Positions 1-8,996 are shown, counted from the first letter of the stretch. The stretch: 41,291 nt of DNA from JBDNFP01 sp041689775 (GCA_041689775.1 JBDNFP010000091.1:1-41291); one strand, 5' to 3'. Notes: generated by a model from the sequence alone, not told the origin. Numbers and translations: made by a program.

Positions 1-58
1 CTACGATTGGCACTCTTTTTAGAACTTTCGTAATTTCGTCGATGAGGCTCTGCTTCAT
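1..58 (-). CDS. Probable transposase N-terminus (partial, runs off left edge)
   Basis: Minus-strand frame starting with ATG at 58-56 and open to position 1; only 19 codons are visible (MKQSLIDEITKVLKRVPIV). The spacing of hydrophobic residues and the ALxxVP-like ending resemble, from memory, the N-terminus of DDE transposases of the IS4/IS701 superfamily common in Bacteroidota. A nucleotidyltransferase N-terminus would look similar at this length and cannot be excluded. The abrupt end of the neighbouring gene supports the mobile-element reading. Confidence 0.4.
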   Translation of the reverse strand, partial: MKQSLIDEITKVLKRVPIV

Positions 59-139
59 GGGAAAAAAGGAGATTTGTTGTTGAGGAACTACAAAAATCCG
101 ATTTTCCCATTTAATCCTTTCATTTTAGTAGGGTACAGT
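1..139 (-). mobile_element. Edge of a probable insertion sequence (partial)
   Basis: The exported-protein frame to the right stops matching its expected course at about 139/140, where an unrelated segment begins that leads into a minus-strand reading frame running off the window. This is what an IS insertion into the small gene would look like. The IS end would lie near 125-139 (minus-strand reading CTGTACCCTACTAAAATG). The matching inverted repeat and the target duplication lie outside the window, so family and exact boundary cannot be fixed. Inference from the broken target gene and the transposase-like N-terminus. Confidence 0.45.
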
Positions 140-379
140 ATTCAACCACAAATCACTATTGTTAACGGGTACCGTTACTTTTTCTCCTGCTTCCAATGGA
201 GTTGCCTGGGCAAAAGTAGCCGTGAAGCTTTTCGATACACTCGACTCTAAATCCAAAAGTGCTACGTTTGGTACCACCACCGTAATCTCATGGTTGTCGG
301 TATTTGAGTCTTGGGCGTTCACCTGAAAGGCGAAAAAGAAGGCGACGGCTACGGGAGCCAAAAGTTGTGCTTTTGTCAT
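125..379 (-). pseudogene. Small exported protein, C-terminus cut off
   Basis: An 84-codon frame starting at ATG 379. Residues 1-22 are a clear signal peptide ending in VNAQ, followed by an acidic linker and a beta-rich segment (EITVVVPNVALLDLES) that resembles small exported Bacteroidota proteins whose family function I do not know. In proteins of this type the NSDLWLN stretch is, as I recall, followed by a further beta-sandwich portion. Here the frame ends five codons later (TVPY, stop at 125-127), exactly where the probable IS begins. I read it as a gene truncated by the insertion. A naturally short protein is possible but less likely. The 380-522 stretch upstream is AT-rich and carries no other gene. 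Confidence 0.5.
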
Positions 380-522
380 TTTCTTGAAAAGGTTTTTTTT
401 TCAGTGCTAGTTACAAACTATTCAATGATAATATGTTATATACAGTTATATATTTAATCAATTTTTAATTCGATCCACTCAACAATAATAATCTACCCAT
501 TCTTTTTATCATTTTTCAAATT

Positions 523-1432
523 ATGAGTAAAGTACTGACTATATACCTGTTCCTAACAGCCACAGTAGCTCAGTCAAAGCAAATCTGTGTATCAGTTGAT
601 GATTTACCAACGGTACATTACGGAGAAAACAATCAGGATGAAATAACCAAGAAGCTCATCGCTCACTTTAAAAAGTATGCGATAGCAGCCATCGGTTTTG
701 TGAACGAAGGCAAACTCTATGCATCGGCAACCCTGAAAAAGGAAAGAGTGGATCTACTACAACAATGGCTGAATGGTAGCTATGGACTCGGGAATCATAC
801 CTTTGGACATACAGATTACCTCCAAGCTACTTTTACCAGTTTTATACATGTTATGTTAGAGGGAGCGCAGATAACACCAGCTATGAGTAAGCAAGCAGGC
901 CTACCGTGGTGGTACTTTCTTCTATCTGCATATTGGCTAGACACAGGCCAGCTATGACTCTTTAAACTCATTTTTGCTTGAGCAGGGCTGTACCGAAGCA
1001 TCGGTCACGATCGATAACGAAGATTACCTATTTGCCAAAGCCTGCTCGAGTGCTCATAACAAGAAAAATGAAATTCAAATGAATCGTATTGGCTCTGATT
1101 ACATCAAGTGCATGGAAGCCAAAGTGCATTATTATGACCAACTAAGTACCACACTATTTGACCGGAAAATTCCGCAGATACTATTGATTCACGCAAGCCT
1201 GCTAAATGCTGATTATGTAGGTGAGCTAGCCAAGATGTACCAACGTAATGGTTCTGTGTTTGTAGACCTACCCACTGCATTACGGGACACCGCCTACCAG
1301 GAAAAAGTCACCAAGTTTGGTAGCTATGGTATTTCATGGGTCGAGCGATGGATAATCAGTCGTTCCGTCCCTAAGGGTTTATTTGCCAACGATCCAAAAA
1401 CACCAGTCTACATCGTAGACTCCGCCAGATAA
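523..1432 (+). pseudogene. Polysaccharide deacetylase family protein, frameshifted
   Basis: Two consecutive plus-strand frames together make one NodB-type deacetylase-like protein. The first (523-957) has a short signal peptide, the metal-site motif SVDDLP near residue 25 and the zinc-ligand motif NHTFGH near residue 92. It ends at TGA 955-957. The second is open from 941 and continues without a proper start (first usable codon TTG 974) with SVTIDNEDYLFA, LLIHASLLNADY and ISWVERW, the usual second half of this family. The shift lies between about 940 and 955. The segment just before it (WWYFLLSAYWLDTGQ) also reads scrambled compared with the expected RHP motif that follows the NHT motif, suggesting several indels rather than one sequencing error. 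The enzyme would deacetylate N-acetylated cell-wall or exopolysaccharide. As it stands the product is almost certainly inactive. Confidence 0.75.
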
Positions 1433-1501
1433 TGACAGCCAGGAAATGATATTAGTCCAAAATTTTCCTCAGTCCTTATGGATTACATGGTCACGACTAG
1501 C

Positions 1502-2284
1502 CTATTTCTGATACACCCGCACGTAATCTATCTCATAGCGGGAAGGAAAGTCTGTTTTTGAAGGGTCCCCGCCATTCATGCCGCCGATGGCCAGGTTGAG
1601 AAGCAGATAGTGGGGCTGGCGAAAAGGATTTACTTTGTCCTCCCCAACATTGAAGGTTCTACTAAGATCAACTTCATTCAGAAGTTCATCATCCACATAA
1701 AGCTTGATGGTCTGCTCGTCCCAGTCCATCCGCCAAACGTGAAATTTGTCCGCCCAATGAGGATCATTAAATTCGGCCATGGGTTTCTTTAAATCATCCC
1801 AAACAGCTTTATAGCGCTGCCCGGAGCCCCAGGCAAAATTAGCCAGCAGCATATCCCGGTAGTACTCCATGATGTCTATCTCCCCGTTAGACGGCCACTC
1901 TCCTTTTACCCCCAATGTCCAGAAAGCGGGCCATAATCCCGCCCTGGTTTCAATGCGTCCGCGCATTTCAAAACGTCCGTATTGCCAGCTATGTAGCCCC
2001 TGGGTTTGTATACTGGACGAAGTATACTCAATGAACTCCCGATTCGTTTTCCAGTTGGTACTACCGGGTTGGTAGTTTGGATTGGCCTTTTTTACTTTAC
2101 TACCTTCAATAATCAGTAGTCCGCCCCGGCAGTAGGCATTTTCTGGCTGGTACCACTGCAACTCCTGATTTCGGACGAAGCCTTGCTCAAAATTCCAGTT
2201 TTTGGGATCAGGGTGTCCATCCTCAACAAACTCGTCAGACCATACCAGTTTCCACTGAGCATCGGCAGTAAATGATATACTCAT
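1502..2284 (-). CDS. GH16 family beta-glucanase, N-terminally truncated signal peptide
   Basis: A 260-aa glycoside hydrolase family 16 protein. The catalytic motif GEIDIMEYY (nucleophile Glu, Asp, acid/base Glu in the order E-x-D-x-x-E) lies near residue 135. Substrate-cleft aromatics (WSDEF, WPAFWTLG) and the C-terminal YEIDYVRVYQ strand are intact. The family hydrolyses beta-1,3/1,4-glucans such as laminarin, normally outside the cytoplasm. Oddity: the annotated start gives MSISFTADAQW, only the tail of a signal peptide. Reading upstream in frame gives VVSYLLL directly before this Met, the hydrophobic core of a signal sequence, but then a stop at 2308-2306 and no start codon. The 5' end therefore seems lost by rearrangement, and the enzyme may no longer be exported. 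The catalytic domain itself looks complete. Confidence 0.85.
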   Translation of the reverse strand: MSISFTADAQWKLVWSDEFVEDGHPDPKNWNFEQGFVRNQELQWYQPENAYCRGGLLIIEGSKVKKANPNYQPGSTNWKTNREFIEYTSSSIQTQGLHSWQYGRFEMRGRIETRAGLWPAFWTLGVKGEWPSNGEIDIMEYYRDMLLANFAWGSGQRYKAVWDDLKKPMAEFNDPHWADKFHVWRMDWDEQTIKLYVDDELLNEVDLSRTFNVGEDKVNPFRQPHYLLLNLAIGGMNGGDPSKTDFPSRYEIDYVRVYQK

Positions 2285-2449
2285 TAATAGTAAGTAACTG
2301 ACAACTTATATCCATTCGTTTTTTGTACGTATTTGGCATAGGAACTATTAGCCATGGATTTGGCTACATTAACACTACTGACTAGTTCTGCATTAGAATT
2401 TAAAAGCAAATATTTATTCATTGGTTGGCAAGAATAGAGCATCAAGTTT

Positions 2450-3481
2450 TCAGGCGAAATGGCTCTTGGCGTTGTATACCATTGGCTTTCCGTTTTTTTC
2501 GGTCACGGTATAGTTAAATCCTTTTTGGATTGAATACGCCCCTACTTCTCCCTGCTTATTAACGGCAATAAACCCAACCTGAAATGTGTTGGCTCTTTTG
2601 GGGTCTGGTTTCACGATTCTTTCAATGGCTTTTTTACAGGCTTCTTCCGGCGATAGCCCCGAACGCATAAACTCAACCACGAGGTGAGTACCGCACACCC
2701 GGATTACCTCTTCGCCCTGCCCCGACGAGGTGGCCGCACCTACTTCATTATCGACAAACAGTCCCGCACCAATGATGGGTGAATCGCCTACCCTACCCCG
2801 CATCTTGAAACCCATACCACTGGTAGTACACATACCTGATACATCACCGTTGGCGTCTAAGGCCAGCGTACCCATGGTATCATGGTTAAAGGAGCCATCA
2901 TCTAGTCGGCCCGGTGCAAAAGGTCCTTGTCCTTTGCCCTTATTTTGTTGCAGCTCAATATTGATCATGGGTTTATACTCTGCCTTTTTGAGCCAGTTTT
3001 CGTAGGTCTTTTTAGCTCCTTCCGACAACTCCGCCGACTCGAGTGTAAAGCCGTTCTGAACCGCAAACTGCTGGGCCCCCACGCCAGCCAGAAACACGTG
3101 CGGTGTTGTTTCCATTAGCTTTCTGGCTACCGATACCGGGTGCTTGATTCGTTCCATAAAGGCTACGGAGCCGCAGTTTGCCTTTTCGTCCATAATGCAG
3201 GCATCCAAGGTTACGTATCCGTCGCGGTCAGGATTACCTCCCAGGCCAACGCAACAATTAATGTCATTTTCAATGGCAATACCGGCCTGCTCTACGGCAT
3301 CCAGCGCTTTTCCTCCTTGCGCTAGTATTGGCCAAGCCGCCCCATTCGCTATTTTGCCACTATCCCAGGTTGAAATCACGAGCGGTTTATTGACGGCATT
3401 CTTGGCAAAAAGCCTGTTGATTTGAAAAAAAGGAAGAGCGAACGCGGTTAGGCGTAGGAAGGAACGACGAGTTGGGGTCAT
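2450..3481 (-). CDS. Isoaspartyl peptidase/L-asparaginase family (glycosylasparaginase-like), exported
   Basis: A 343-aa Ntn-hydrolase of asparaginase family 2. The N-terminus (MTPTRRSFLRLTAFALPFF) is a Tat-type signal with RRSFLR, so the enzyme acts in the periplasm. The catalytic motif HDTMGTLALD sits near residue 200; its Thr becomes the new N-terminus after autocleavage into alpha and beta chains. Further family marks are GNPDRDGYVTLDA, MRGRVGDSPIIGAG and ATSSGQGEE. The resemblance is closest to N4-(beta-N-acetylglucosaminyl)-L-asparaginases, which split GlcNAc-Asn from glycopeptides; isoaspartyl dipeptidase activity is the alternative. It lies 73 bases downstream of yqgE on the same strand and may be co-transcribed with it. 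Confidence 0.9.
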   Translation of the reverse strand: MTPTRRSFLRLTAFALPFFQINRLFAKNAVNKPLVISTWDSGKIANGAAWPILAQGGKALDAVEQAGIAIENDINCCVGLGGNPDRDGYVTLDACIMDEKANCGSVAFMERIKHPVSVARKLMETTPHVFLAGVGAQQFAVQNGFTLESAELSEGAKKTYENWLKKAEYKPMINIELQQNKGKGQGPFAPGRLDDGSFNHDTMGTLALDANGDVSGMCTTSGMGFKMRGRVGDSPIIGAGLFVDNEVGAATSSGQGEEVIRVCGTHLVVEFMRSGLSPEEACKKAIERIVKPDPKRANTFQVGFIAVNKQGEVGAYSIQKGFNYTVTEKNGKPMVYNAKSHFA

Positions 3482-3554
3482 GATTGAGCTGATATTTTAA
3501 TTTTTTTTAAAGGATAGAGACGTGCTTGGTACTATTTCTACTTGGTAGGTAGTA

Positions 3555-4115
3555 TCAGTTTAAGGTTGGATCAATGGGGTAATGAGCAATAGAACGGTAC
3601 TTACCCCCCATTTCTTTGAGTACCTCCCGCCAGAAGCCATTCACCGGAGTAGTAAAGATAAAATCAGCGGTATTGCTGGAAACATACCATGATTTTTGTT
3701 CCATCTCGCTGTCGAGCTGACTACCTCCCCACCCGGAGTAGCCAATAAAAAAGCGTACATCATCGTTTGTCAGCTTATTGACATTCAGGAGTGCCTTTAC
3801 TTTTTCAAAATCCCCTCCCCAGTAGACTCCCTCGGCTATTTCACTACCATCCTCAATGAGATCGGGGCGCCGGTGAATAAAGTGCAGAGTATTTTTTTCA
3901 ACAGGTCCTCCCAAATACAGAGGAATATCTTGGTAGATGGTTTCTTCCAGTACTTCCCCCAGCAGTAACTCAGTAGTCTGGTTGAGAATAAAACCAAAAG
4001 ATCCGTGTTCATTATGGTCACAGATCAGCACTACACTTCGGTCGAAATTTGGATCACCTAAAAACGGCTCAGCAATGAGCAGGCTTCCTTTTGAAATTGA
4101 TGCGATGGACGACAT
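3555..4115 (-). CDS. YqgE/AlgH family protein (UPF0301)
   Basis: A 186-aa cytoplasmic protein of the YqgE/AlgH family. Diagnostic stretches are GSLLIAEPFLGDPNFDRSVVLICDH at the N-terminus, GSFGFILNQ, YLGGPV and FIGYSGWGGSQLDSE. The length matches the family norm of about 185 residues. The biochemical role is not established; AlgH was named from alginate regulation in Pseudomonas, which is not evidently relevant here. The start ATG at 4115 immediately precedes the conserved region. The intergenic region to the divergent ClC gene is about 157 bases and must hold both promoters. Confidence 0.92.
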   Translation of the reverse strand: MSSIASISKGSLLIAEPFLGDPNFDRSVVLICDHNEHGSFGFILNQTTELLLGEVLEETIYQDIPLYLGGPVEKNTLHFIHRRPDLIEDGSEIAEGVYWGGDFEKVKALLNVNKLTNDDVRFFIGYSGWGGSQLDSEMEQKSWYVSSNTADFIFTTPVNGFWREVLKEMGGKYRSIAHYPIDPTLN

Positions 4116-4272
4116 AGCTGTTTGATACAGTTTAGTTTCGTACTAAATATATTGAATTTTACGGAACCGAATTTCACTTTTACTTTTTTTACGGTAAATT
4201 CCTTGTTAAAATTGCCTGTCTGCACATTGTTTTCAAGCGGTTTATCTGCGCTATTACTATTCATCAACTATT

Positions 4273-5625
4273 ATGCGAGAAAAATTCTGGTGGTTCATCG
4301 GGAAAATCCTGGACGGAATGGAATGGCTCCGGAATAAAGTCATTAATCAAGAAATCAGATCGATTACTTTACAGGCCATTCCCTTTTGGATAGCCTCCCT
4401 CGTTACAGGTTTTGTAGCCGTGGGTTATGAAAAACTGTTCTCTCTCTTTGAACACTTAGGTCACAAGGTTCTTGAAATATCTCCCGGGCTAATTTTCATT
4501 ACCGCTCCCGGCTTTTTTATACTTTCTTGGTGGCTGGTACATCGATTCGCCAAAACTGCGCGTGGCAGCGGGATACCTCAACTGATGGCCTCTATCGAGC
4601 TCGCTAATCCCCGACAAGATAAGCGTGTGGATAAACTATTGGGGTTACGTATAGCCTTTGTGAAGGTTATTAGTAGCCTAAGCTTATTACTTGGCAACGG
4701 CGCGATTGGGCGCGAGGGACCAACCCTGCAAATATCGGCTTCCATCTTCCGGTTTGTCAACCGCTTGTTGCCCGACTACTGGCCCAAGGTTTCTAAACGG
4801 ATTATGCTGGTAACGGGTGGAGCCTCCGGCTTGGCCGCCGCCTTTAATACGCCCCTGGGGGGAATTGTGTTTGTGGTGGAGGAGCTAACCAAAACCCACC
4901 TAACTTACTTCCGAACGGCCGTCTTCGCTTCGGTCATTATCTCGGGTATGACCGCTCAGGCGCTTCTCGGGCCGTACCTCTATTTGGGTTATCCCAAAAT
5001 CACTCCGGTTGGCTTTTCGTTTGTCGGAGTCGTGCTTCTGGCCGGAGCGCTCTCGGGCTGGGCCGGTTCTATAATGACCAAAGTACTCTTAATAATCAGC
5101 GACTGGAAGACCAAACACATAAAAAATACGAAGCAGCAGATTGCCTTTGTGGGCGCGCTAGGCCTGCTATTTGCCCTGATCATCTACTTTACCGGACCCG
5201 AGTCAGGGGGTAGTGGTAAGGACATCATGAATCGTCTTTTATTTTCGGCGGATAAAACTACCCAATGGTATGAGTTTCCAGCCCGTTTTCTCGGACCGGT
5301 CCTGAGTTATCATAGCGGGGGTTCTGGCGGTATTTTCGCCACTTCTCTGAGTGCAGGGGCCGCTTTGGGCGCAGGGTTAGCCAAATTGATTGGCGTAGCC
5401 CCGGAAAACTACAATCTGGTCATGTTGGTATGCATGGTAGGTTATTTAACGGGCGTAACACGCTCGCCGTTTACCTCGGCTATTCTGGTACTGGAAATGA
5501 CGGATCGTCATTCGGCCATTTTTTACCTCCTACTCGCCGCCATGACTGCTAACCTGATTGGCTATTACGTGGACCGCAAATCATTTTACGAACACTTGAA
5601 GGAGCAATTTTTGGAGAGTACCTAG
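4273..5625 (+). CDS. ClC-family Cl-/H+ exchanger
   Basis: A 450-aa integral membrane protein with about ten to twelve hydrophobic segments. The three selectivity-filter motifs of ClC proteins are present: GSGIPQ near residue 99, GREGP near residue 147 with the gating Glu, and GGSGGIFATSLSAGA near residue 355. The VVEELTK stretch near 200 carries the paired Glu that in bacterial exchangers is the internal proton acceptor, so a 2Cl-/H+ antiporter is more likely than a passive channel. There is no C-terminal CBS pair; the protein ends shortly after the last helix. The gamma carbonic anhydrase starts 32 bases downstream on the same strand, so the two are probably co-transcribed. Confidence 0.93.
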   Translation: MREKFWWFIGKILDGMEWLRNKVINQEIRSITLQAIPFWIASLVTGFVAVGYEKLFSLFEHLGHKVLEISPGLIFITAPGFFILSWWLVHRFAKTARGSGIPQLMASIELANPRQDKRVDKLLGLRIAFVKVISSLSLLLGNGAIGREGPTLQISASIFRFVNRLLPDYWPKVSKRIMLVTGGASGLAAAFNTPLGGIVFVVEELTKTHLTYFRTAVFASVIISGMTAQALLGPYLYLGYPKITPVGFSFVGVVLLAGALSGWAGSIMTKVLLIISDWKTKHIKNTKQQIAFVGALGLLFALIIYFTGPESGGSGKDIMNRLLFSADKTTQWYEFPARFLGPVLSYHSGGSGGIFATSLSAGAALGAGLAKLIGVAPENYNLVMLVCMVGYLTGVTRSPFTSAILVLEMTDRHSAIFYLLLAAMTANLIGYYVDRKSFYEHLKEQFLEST

Positions 5626-5657
5626 TATGTTTGTCTTTCATCACTACGATTTAACCC

Positions 5658-6182
5658 ATGGCACTGATCAAACCCGTACGAGGAATACACCCTATTTTTG
5701 GGGAAAATAACTGGCTAGCCGATAACGCCACGGTGGTCGGTGACGTAGTCATGGGTGCTAACTGTACCGTATGGTTTAATGCCGTGGTGCGGGGCGATGT
5801 AAACAGTGTCCGGATTGGTGATTACTCCAACATACAAGACGGAGCCGTGATCCATTGTACCTACCAACGCACCGCCACTACCATCGGGAGTTACGTATCC
5901 ATCGCGCACAATGCCATTGTGCACGGTTGTACCATTGAAGATCACGTACTGATTGGGATGGGCGCTATTATCATGGATGGGGCCGTAATTGGTACGGGCT
6001 CTATCATTGGCGCCGGGGCCATTATCACCCAAAATACCGTGGTAGCACCTGGTAGTGTCTACGCGGGCAATCCCGCTAAATTTTTAAAGAAAGTTGCGCC
6101 CGAGCTAGGAGCAATAATTGACCGAACCGCCATGAACTACGTCACCTACGCCGGGTGGTTTCGGGAGGATTCCGGGAGTTAA
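5658..6182 (+). CDS. Gamma carbonic anhydrase family protein
   Basis: A 174-aa left-handed beta-helix (hexapeptide repeat) protein of the gamma carbonic anhydrase/YrdA/PaaY group. The hexapeptide pattern runs from about residue 20 to 145. The zinc-ligand histidines are in the expected places: IQDGAVIHCT, then the pair in VSIAHNAIVHGC. Such proteins are trimers that either hydrate CO2 or act as metal-dependent thioesterase relatives; sequence alone does not separate these. Its place just downstream of the ClC exchanger suggests a shared role in pH or anion balance, but that is inference. Confidence 0.9.
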   Translation: MALIKPVRGIHPIFGENNWLADNATVVGDVVMGANCTVWFNAVVRGDVNSVRIGDYSNIQDGAVIHCTYQRTATTIGSYVSIAHNAIVHGCTIEDHVLIGMGAIIMDGAVIGTGSIIGAGAIITQNTVVAPGSVYAGNPAKFLKKVAPELGAIIDRTAMNYVTYAGWFREDSGS

Positions 6183-6259
6183 ACTCTGAATCATTTCCAT
6201 GTAGGGAAGAGTAAGGGGTCCCTATGACTACTATTTCAGAATTAATAATTCAGAACTTA

Positions 6260-6889
6260 TCATTGCATTTCTTTTCTTGCGTTTAGGTAGCCCTTAATGA
6301 CGGTAAAAGTAGTGATGGCAAGGAAAAATAGTATGATATACTGCACGTAATCGACAATCCAGGGAAATTGCTCACCGAAGAGGAAGCCGCCGCCCGTCAG
6401 GCTAAGTATCCAGATGCTCCCTCCTGCTACGTTATAAGTCACAAAACCGGGCCAGGGCATACGTACCAAACCGGCCAGAATAGGGGCAAACGTACGCACA
6501 ATGGGTAAAAATCGGCTGATGATCAGAGTCCGGCTTCCGTACTTATCAAAGTACTTCCGGGTAGTTTCGATGTACTTCTTCTTGAAAAATAAGGAGTCCG
6601 GACGGTTTTCGAGCTGATGTCCAAAAAATCGACCGAAGAGATACCCCACCAGTGAACCCAGAATGGCCGCCAACAAAAGGCACATTAAAAGTAATGAGAT
6701 GGGGACATCAAGGGTACGGGTACCACAGAATACTCCCGCCAGAAAAACCAAATAGTCACCGGGAAGAAAGAAAGCAAAGAAAAAGGCATTCTCAGCAAAT
6801 ACAATGAGAGTAATAACGACCAGTCCTCCGGTGCGGATGATTTCCTCGGAATTAAGAATGTATTGAAAAAACTCTACAATTGAATCCAT
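6260..6889 (-). CDS. DedA family (VTT domain) membrane protein
   Basis: A 209-aa polytopic membrane protein of the DedA/SNARE-associated (VTT) family. Typical features are the re-entrant stretch ENAFFFAFFLPGDYLVFLAGV near residue 30, the GYLFGRFFG motif near residue 80, and the amphipathic FDKYGSRTLIISRFLPIVRTFAPILAG segment near residues 113-140 with the essential Arg residues. Members act as flippases for undecaprenyl phosphate or phospholipids, which requires the proton motive force. It follows the ABC-F gene with a 21-base gap on the same strand. It converges with the carbonic anhydrase gene across a 77-base gap that contains a direct repeat of TTCAGAA but no convincing terminator hairpin. 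Confidence 0.9.
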   Translation of the reverse strand: MDSIVEFFQYILNSEEIIRTGGLVVITLIVFAENAFFFAFFLPGDYLVFLAGVFCGTRTLDVPISLLLMCLLLAAILGSLVGYLFGRFFGHQLENRPDSLFFKKKYIETTRKYFDKYGSRTLIISRFLPIVRTFAPILAGLVRMPWPGFVTYNVAGGSIWILSLTGGGFLFGEQFPWIVDYVQYIILFFLAITTFTVIKGYLNARKEMQ

Positions 6890-6910
6890 AATGAGGTTCT
6901 TTTTTCAAAA

Positions 6911-8797
6911 CTAAGCAATTTCAGAGAGTCCCAACCAGCGCATTTCTTTTTCTCCCAGGCTGTCCGTAATCTCTTCAATCTCCCTGGCCCATTCGGTCAA
7001 GTCTTCGTGCGAGCTTCCGGTATTGAGTTTTTGAATCAGCACTTCTTTCCGTTTCTCCATGGCTGCTATGTCTTTTTCCAGCTCATCCATTTCGCGTTGT
7101 TCCTTGTAGGAAAGCTTGCGCCTAGAGGCATCCGCTGCCTTGGCTACAGGCGCTTGCTCTGGTACCTCTACCTTCGCAAACTGAGCTTTACCAGAATTCT
7201 GCTTCGTGTTCGAGCTTTCCTGCTCTTCCAGCCACAGACGGTAGTCGGTATAATTACCGGGGAAGTCACGGATCTTGCCCTCGCCCTCAAACACAAACAA
7301 GTGATCTACGAGCTGGTCGAGGAAATAACGGTCGTGGGAGACGATCATCAAGCAGCCCGGAAAGTTGGACAGAAACTCTTCCAGAACGTTCAGACTACTG
7401 ATGTCTAAGTCATTGGTTGGCTCGTCAAGAATCAGGAAGTTAGGCTCCTTCATCAACATTAGCAAGAGTTGCAGGCGGCGCTTCTCACCACCACTCAGTT
7501 TTTCAATATAGTCGTGCTGCTTTGCCGGAGGAAAAAGGAAGGTTTCCAGAAATTTGGAGACCGTTACGGTTTGTCCGTTACCCAGCCTTACTACCTCGGC
7601 TACGTCTTTAACAATTTCAATCACCCGTTGGCCATCCTGAAACTCAATATCCGATTGGGTATAGTACCCAAACTGGACGGTATCCCCCCGCACTACTTGC
7701 CCGTTAGAAGGACGCTCCTCGCCCGTAATCATTTTCAGCAGTGTAGTTTTACCCATACCGTTGGCTCCTACTATACCAATACGATCACCTTTACGGAACG
7801 TGTACAGAAAATTATCGATCAATCGGCGGTCCCCGTAGCTTTTACCGACACTTTGTAATTCAACAATTTTACTACCCAAGCGGGTAGACCTTACGTTCAG
7901 TTCAAGTTGGTTGTTGAATTTCTTTTGGCTGGCTTTATCTTTTATATCTTCAAACGCATCTACCCGGTACTTGGCTTTGGTACCCCGTGCTTTGGGTTGC
8001 CGCCTGATCCAGTCCAATTCTTTACGCATCAGGTTACGGGCCTTATCAATTTCGGCCGCCTCCATATCTTCCCGCTCCGACTTTTTTTCCAGGAAATAAG
8101 CATAATTACCCTTGTAGATATAGGCCGAGCCATGGTCTAGCTCGAGCACATTATTACATACCTTATCGAGGAAGTACCTATCGTGGGTTACCACCAGCAG
8201 GGTAGTGTTTTGGGTACTCAAATAGCTTTCCAGCCATTCTACCGTGGCCAGATCAAGGTGGTTGGTAGGCTCATCCAGAATCAATAGATCCGGGTCTTCG
8301 AGTAACACCTTGGCCAGAGCTACCCGCTTGCGCTGCCCTCCCGAAAGAGTACCAAAGAGTACATCCACATCGTGAATACCCAAACGCCCCAGAATTTCTT
8401 TCACCTTCGCCTCAAAGTCCCACGCTTTCAGGCTGTCCATTTCTTCCAGAATATCGGTCAGTGCCTCGTTATCGCCGGTAGCCAATGCCTGCTCGTAGCG
8501 CTTTACGACGCTTGCCACGGGATTTGACGAGGCAAAAATGACCTCAATAACCGGTATTGACTCATCAAAGGTAGGGCTCTGGTCGAGATAGCCGAGTCGA
8601 ATCTCCTTCCGAAGGCTCACTAATCCTTCGTCGGGACCAATCACTCCCGCCAGAATATTCAGGAAGGTAGTTTTACCGGTACCATTGGTACCAATCAGGG
8701 CTACTTTATCACCCCGATTTAATCCAAACGATATATTTTTAAAAAGCCATTTGTCGCCAAACGACTTGGATACATTTTCAGCAGAAAGGTAATTCAT
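6911..8797 (-). CDS. ABC-F family ATPase (Uup/EttA-like)
   Basis: A 628-aa cytoplasmic tandem ABC ATPase without membrane segments. First domain: Walker A GTNGTGKTT near residue 36, signature LSGGQRKRVALAK near 152, Walker B LLILDEPTNHLDL near 172. Second domain: GANGMGKTT near residue 344, LSGGEKRRLQLL and FLILDEPTNDLD. A charged linker (P-site tether) lies between them, and the C-terminal 70 residues form a coiled coil (LEKDIAAMEKRKEVLIQKL), as in Uup. ABC-F proteins bind the ribosomal E site and relieve translational stalling; Uup types also affect DNA intermediates. A match to the Bacteroidota -7 promoter element lies about 25 bases upstream. Confidence 0.93.
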   Translation of the reverse strand: MNYLSAENVSKSFGDKWLFKNISFGLNRGDKVALIGTNGTGKTTFLNILAGVIGPDEGLVSLRKEIRLGYLDQSPTFDESIPVIEVIFASSNPVASVVKRYEQALATGDNEALTDILEEMDSLKAWDFEAKVKEILGRLGIHDVDVLFGTLSGGQRKRVALAKVLLEDPDLLILDEPTNHLDLATVEWLESYLSTQNTTLLVVTHDRYFLDKVCNNVLELDHGSAYIYKGNYAYFLEKKSEREDMEAAEIDKARNLMRKELDWIRRQPKARGTKAKYRVDAFEDIKDKASQKKFNNQLELNVRSTRLGSKIVELQSVGKSYGDRRLIDNFLYTFRKGDRIGIVGANGMGKTTLLKMITGEERPSNGQVVRGDTVQFGYYTQSDIEFQDGQRVIEIVKDVAEVVRLGNGQTVTVSKFLETFLFPPAKQHDYIEKLSGGEKRRLQLLLMLMKEPNFLILDEPTNDLDISSLNVLEEFLSNFPGCLMIVSHDRYFLDQLVDHLFVFEGEGKIRDFPGNYTDYRLWLEEQESSNTKQNSGKAQFAKVEVPEQAPVAKAADASRRKLSYKEQREMDELEKDIAAMEKRKEVLIQKLNTGSSHEDLTEWAREIEEITDSLGEKEMRWLGLSEIA

Positions 8798-8819
8798 AAT
8801 AGTTGGTTCATTCCGACCA

Positions 8820-8827
8820 CAAAGGTA
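8820..8827 (-). promoter_or_regulatory. Candidate -7 promoter element of the ABC-F gene
   Basis: On the minus strand this reads TACCTTTG, an exact match to the Bacteroidota -7 consensus TAnnTTTG. It lies about 23 bases upstream of the ATG at 8797. The -33 region has only TTTA at roughly the right distance, so the call rests mainly on the -7 box. Confidence 0.35.
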
Positions 8828-8996
8828 GGGGTCATCCGGTTCTAAATGAGTTATTTGGTAGAATCAACAAACATTTTTCCTGAAAGGTGGGTACTTTCTC
8901 TATCTTTTCTCCTTTATACACTGGTATGTTCTGTTTAACAGGAACCCGTTGCGTATGTTGGGCTATCTGTTTTATCTCACTGTCTTTTAATTATCT

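Noticed and set aside
2284..2421. A 45-codon minus-strand frame (MNKYLLLNSNAELVS...) that ends in a TAATG overlap with the GH16 start
   Set aside because: No recognisable family, no signal or membrane features, and it occupies the region that seems to have replaced the GH16 signal peptide. Mentioned in a finding, but not supported as a gene.
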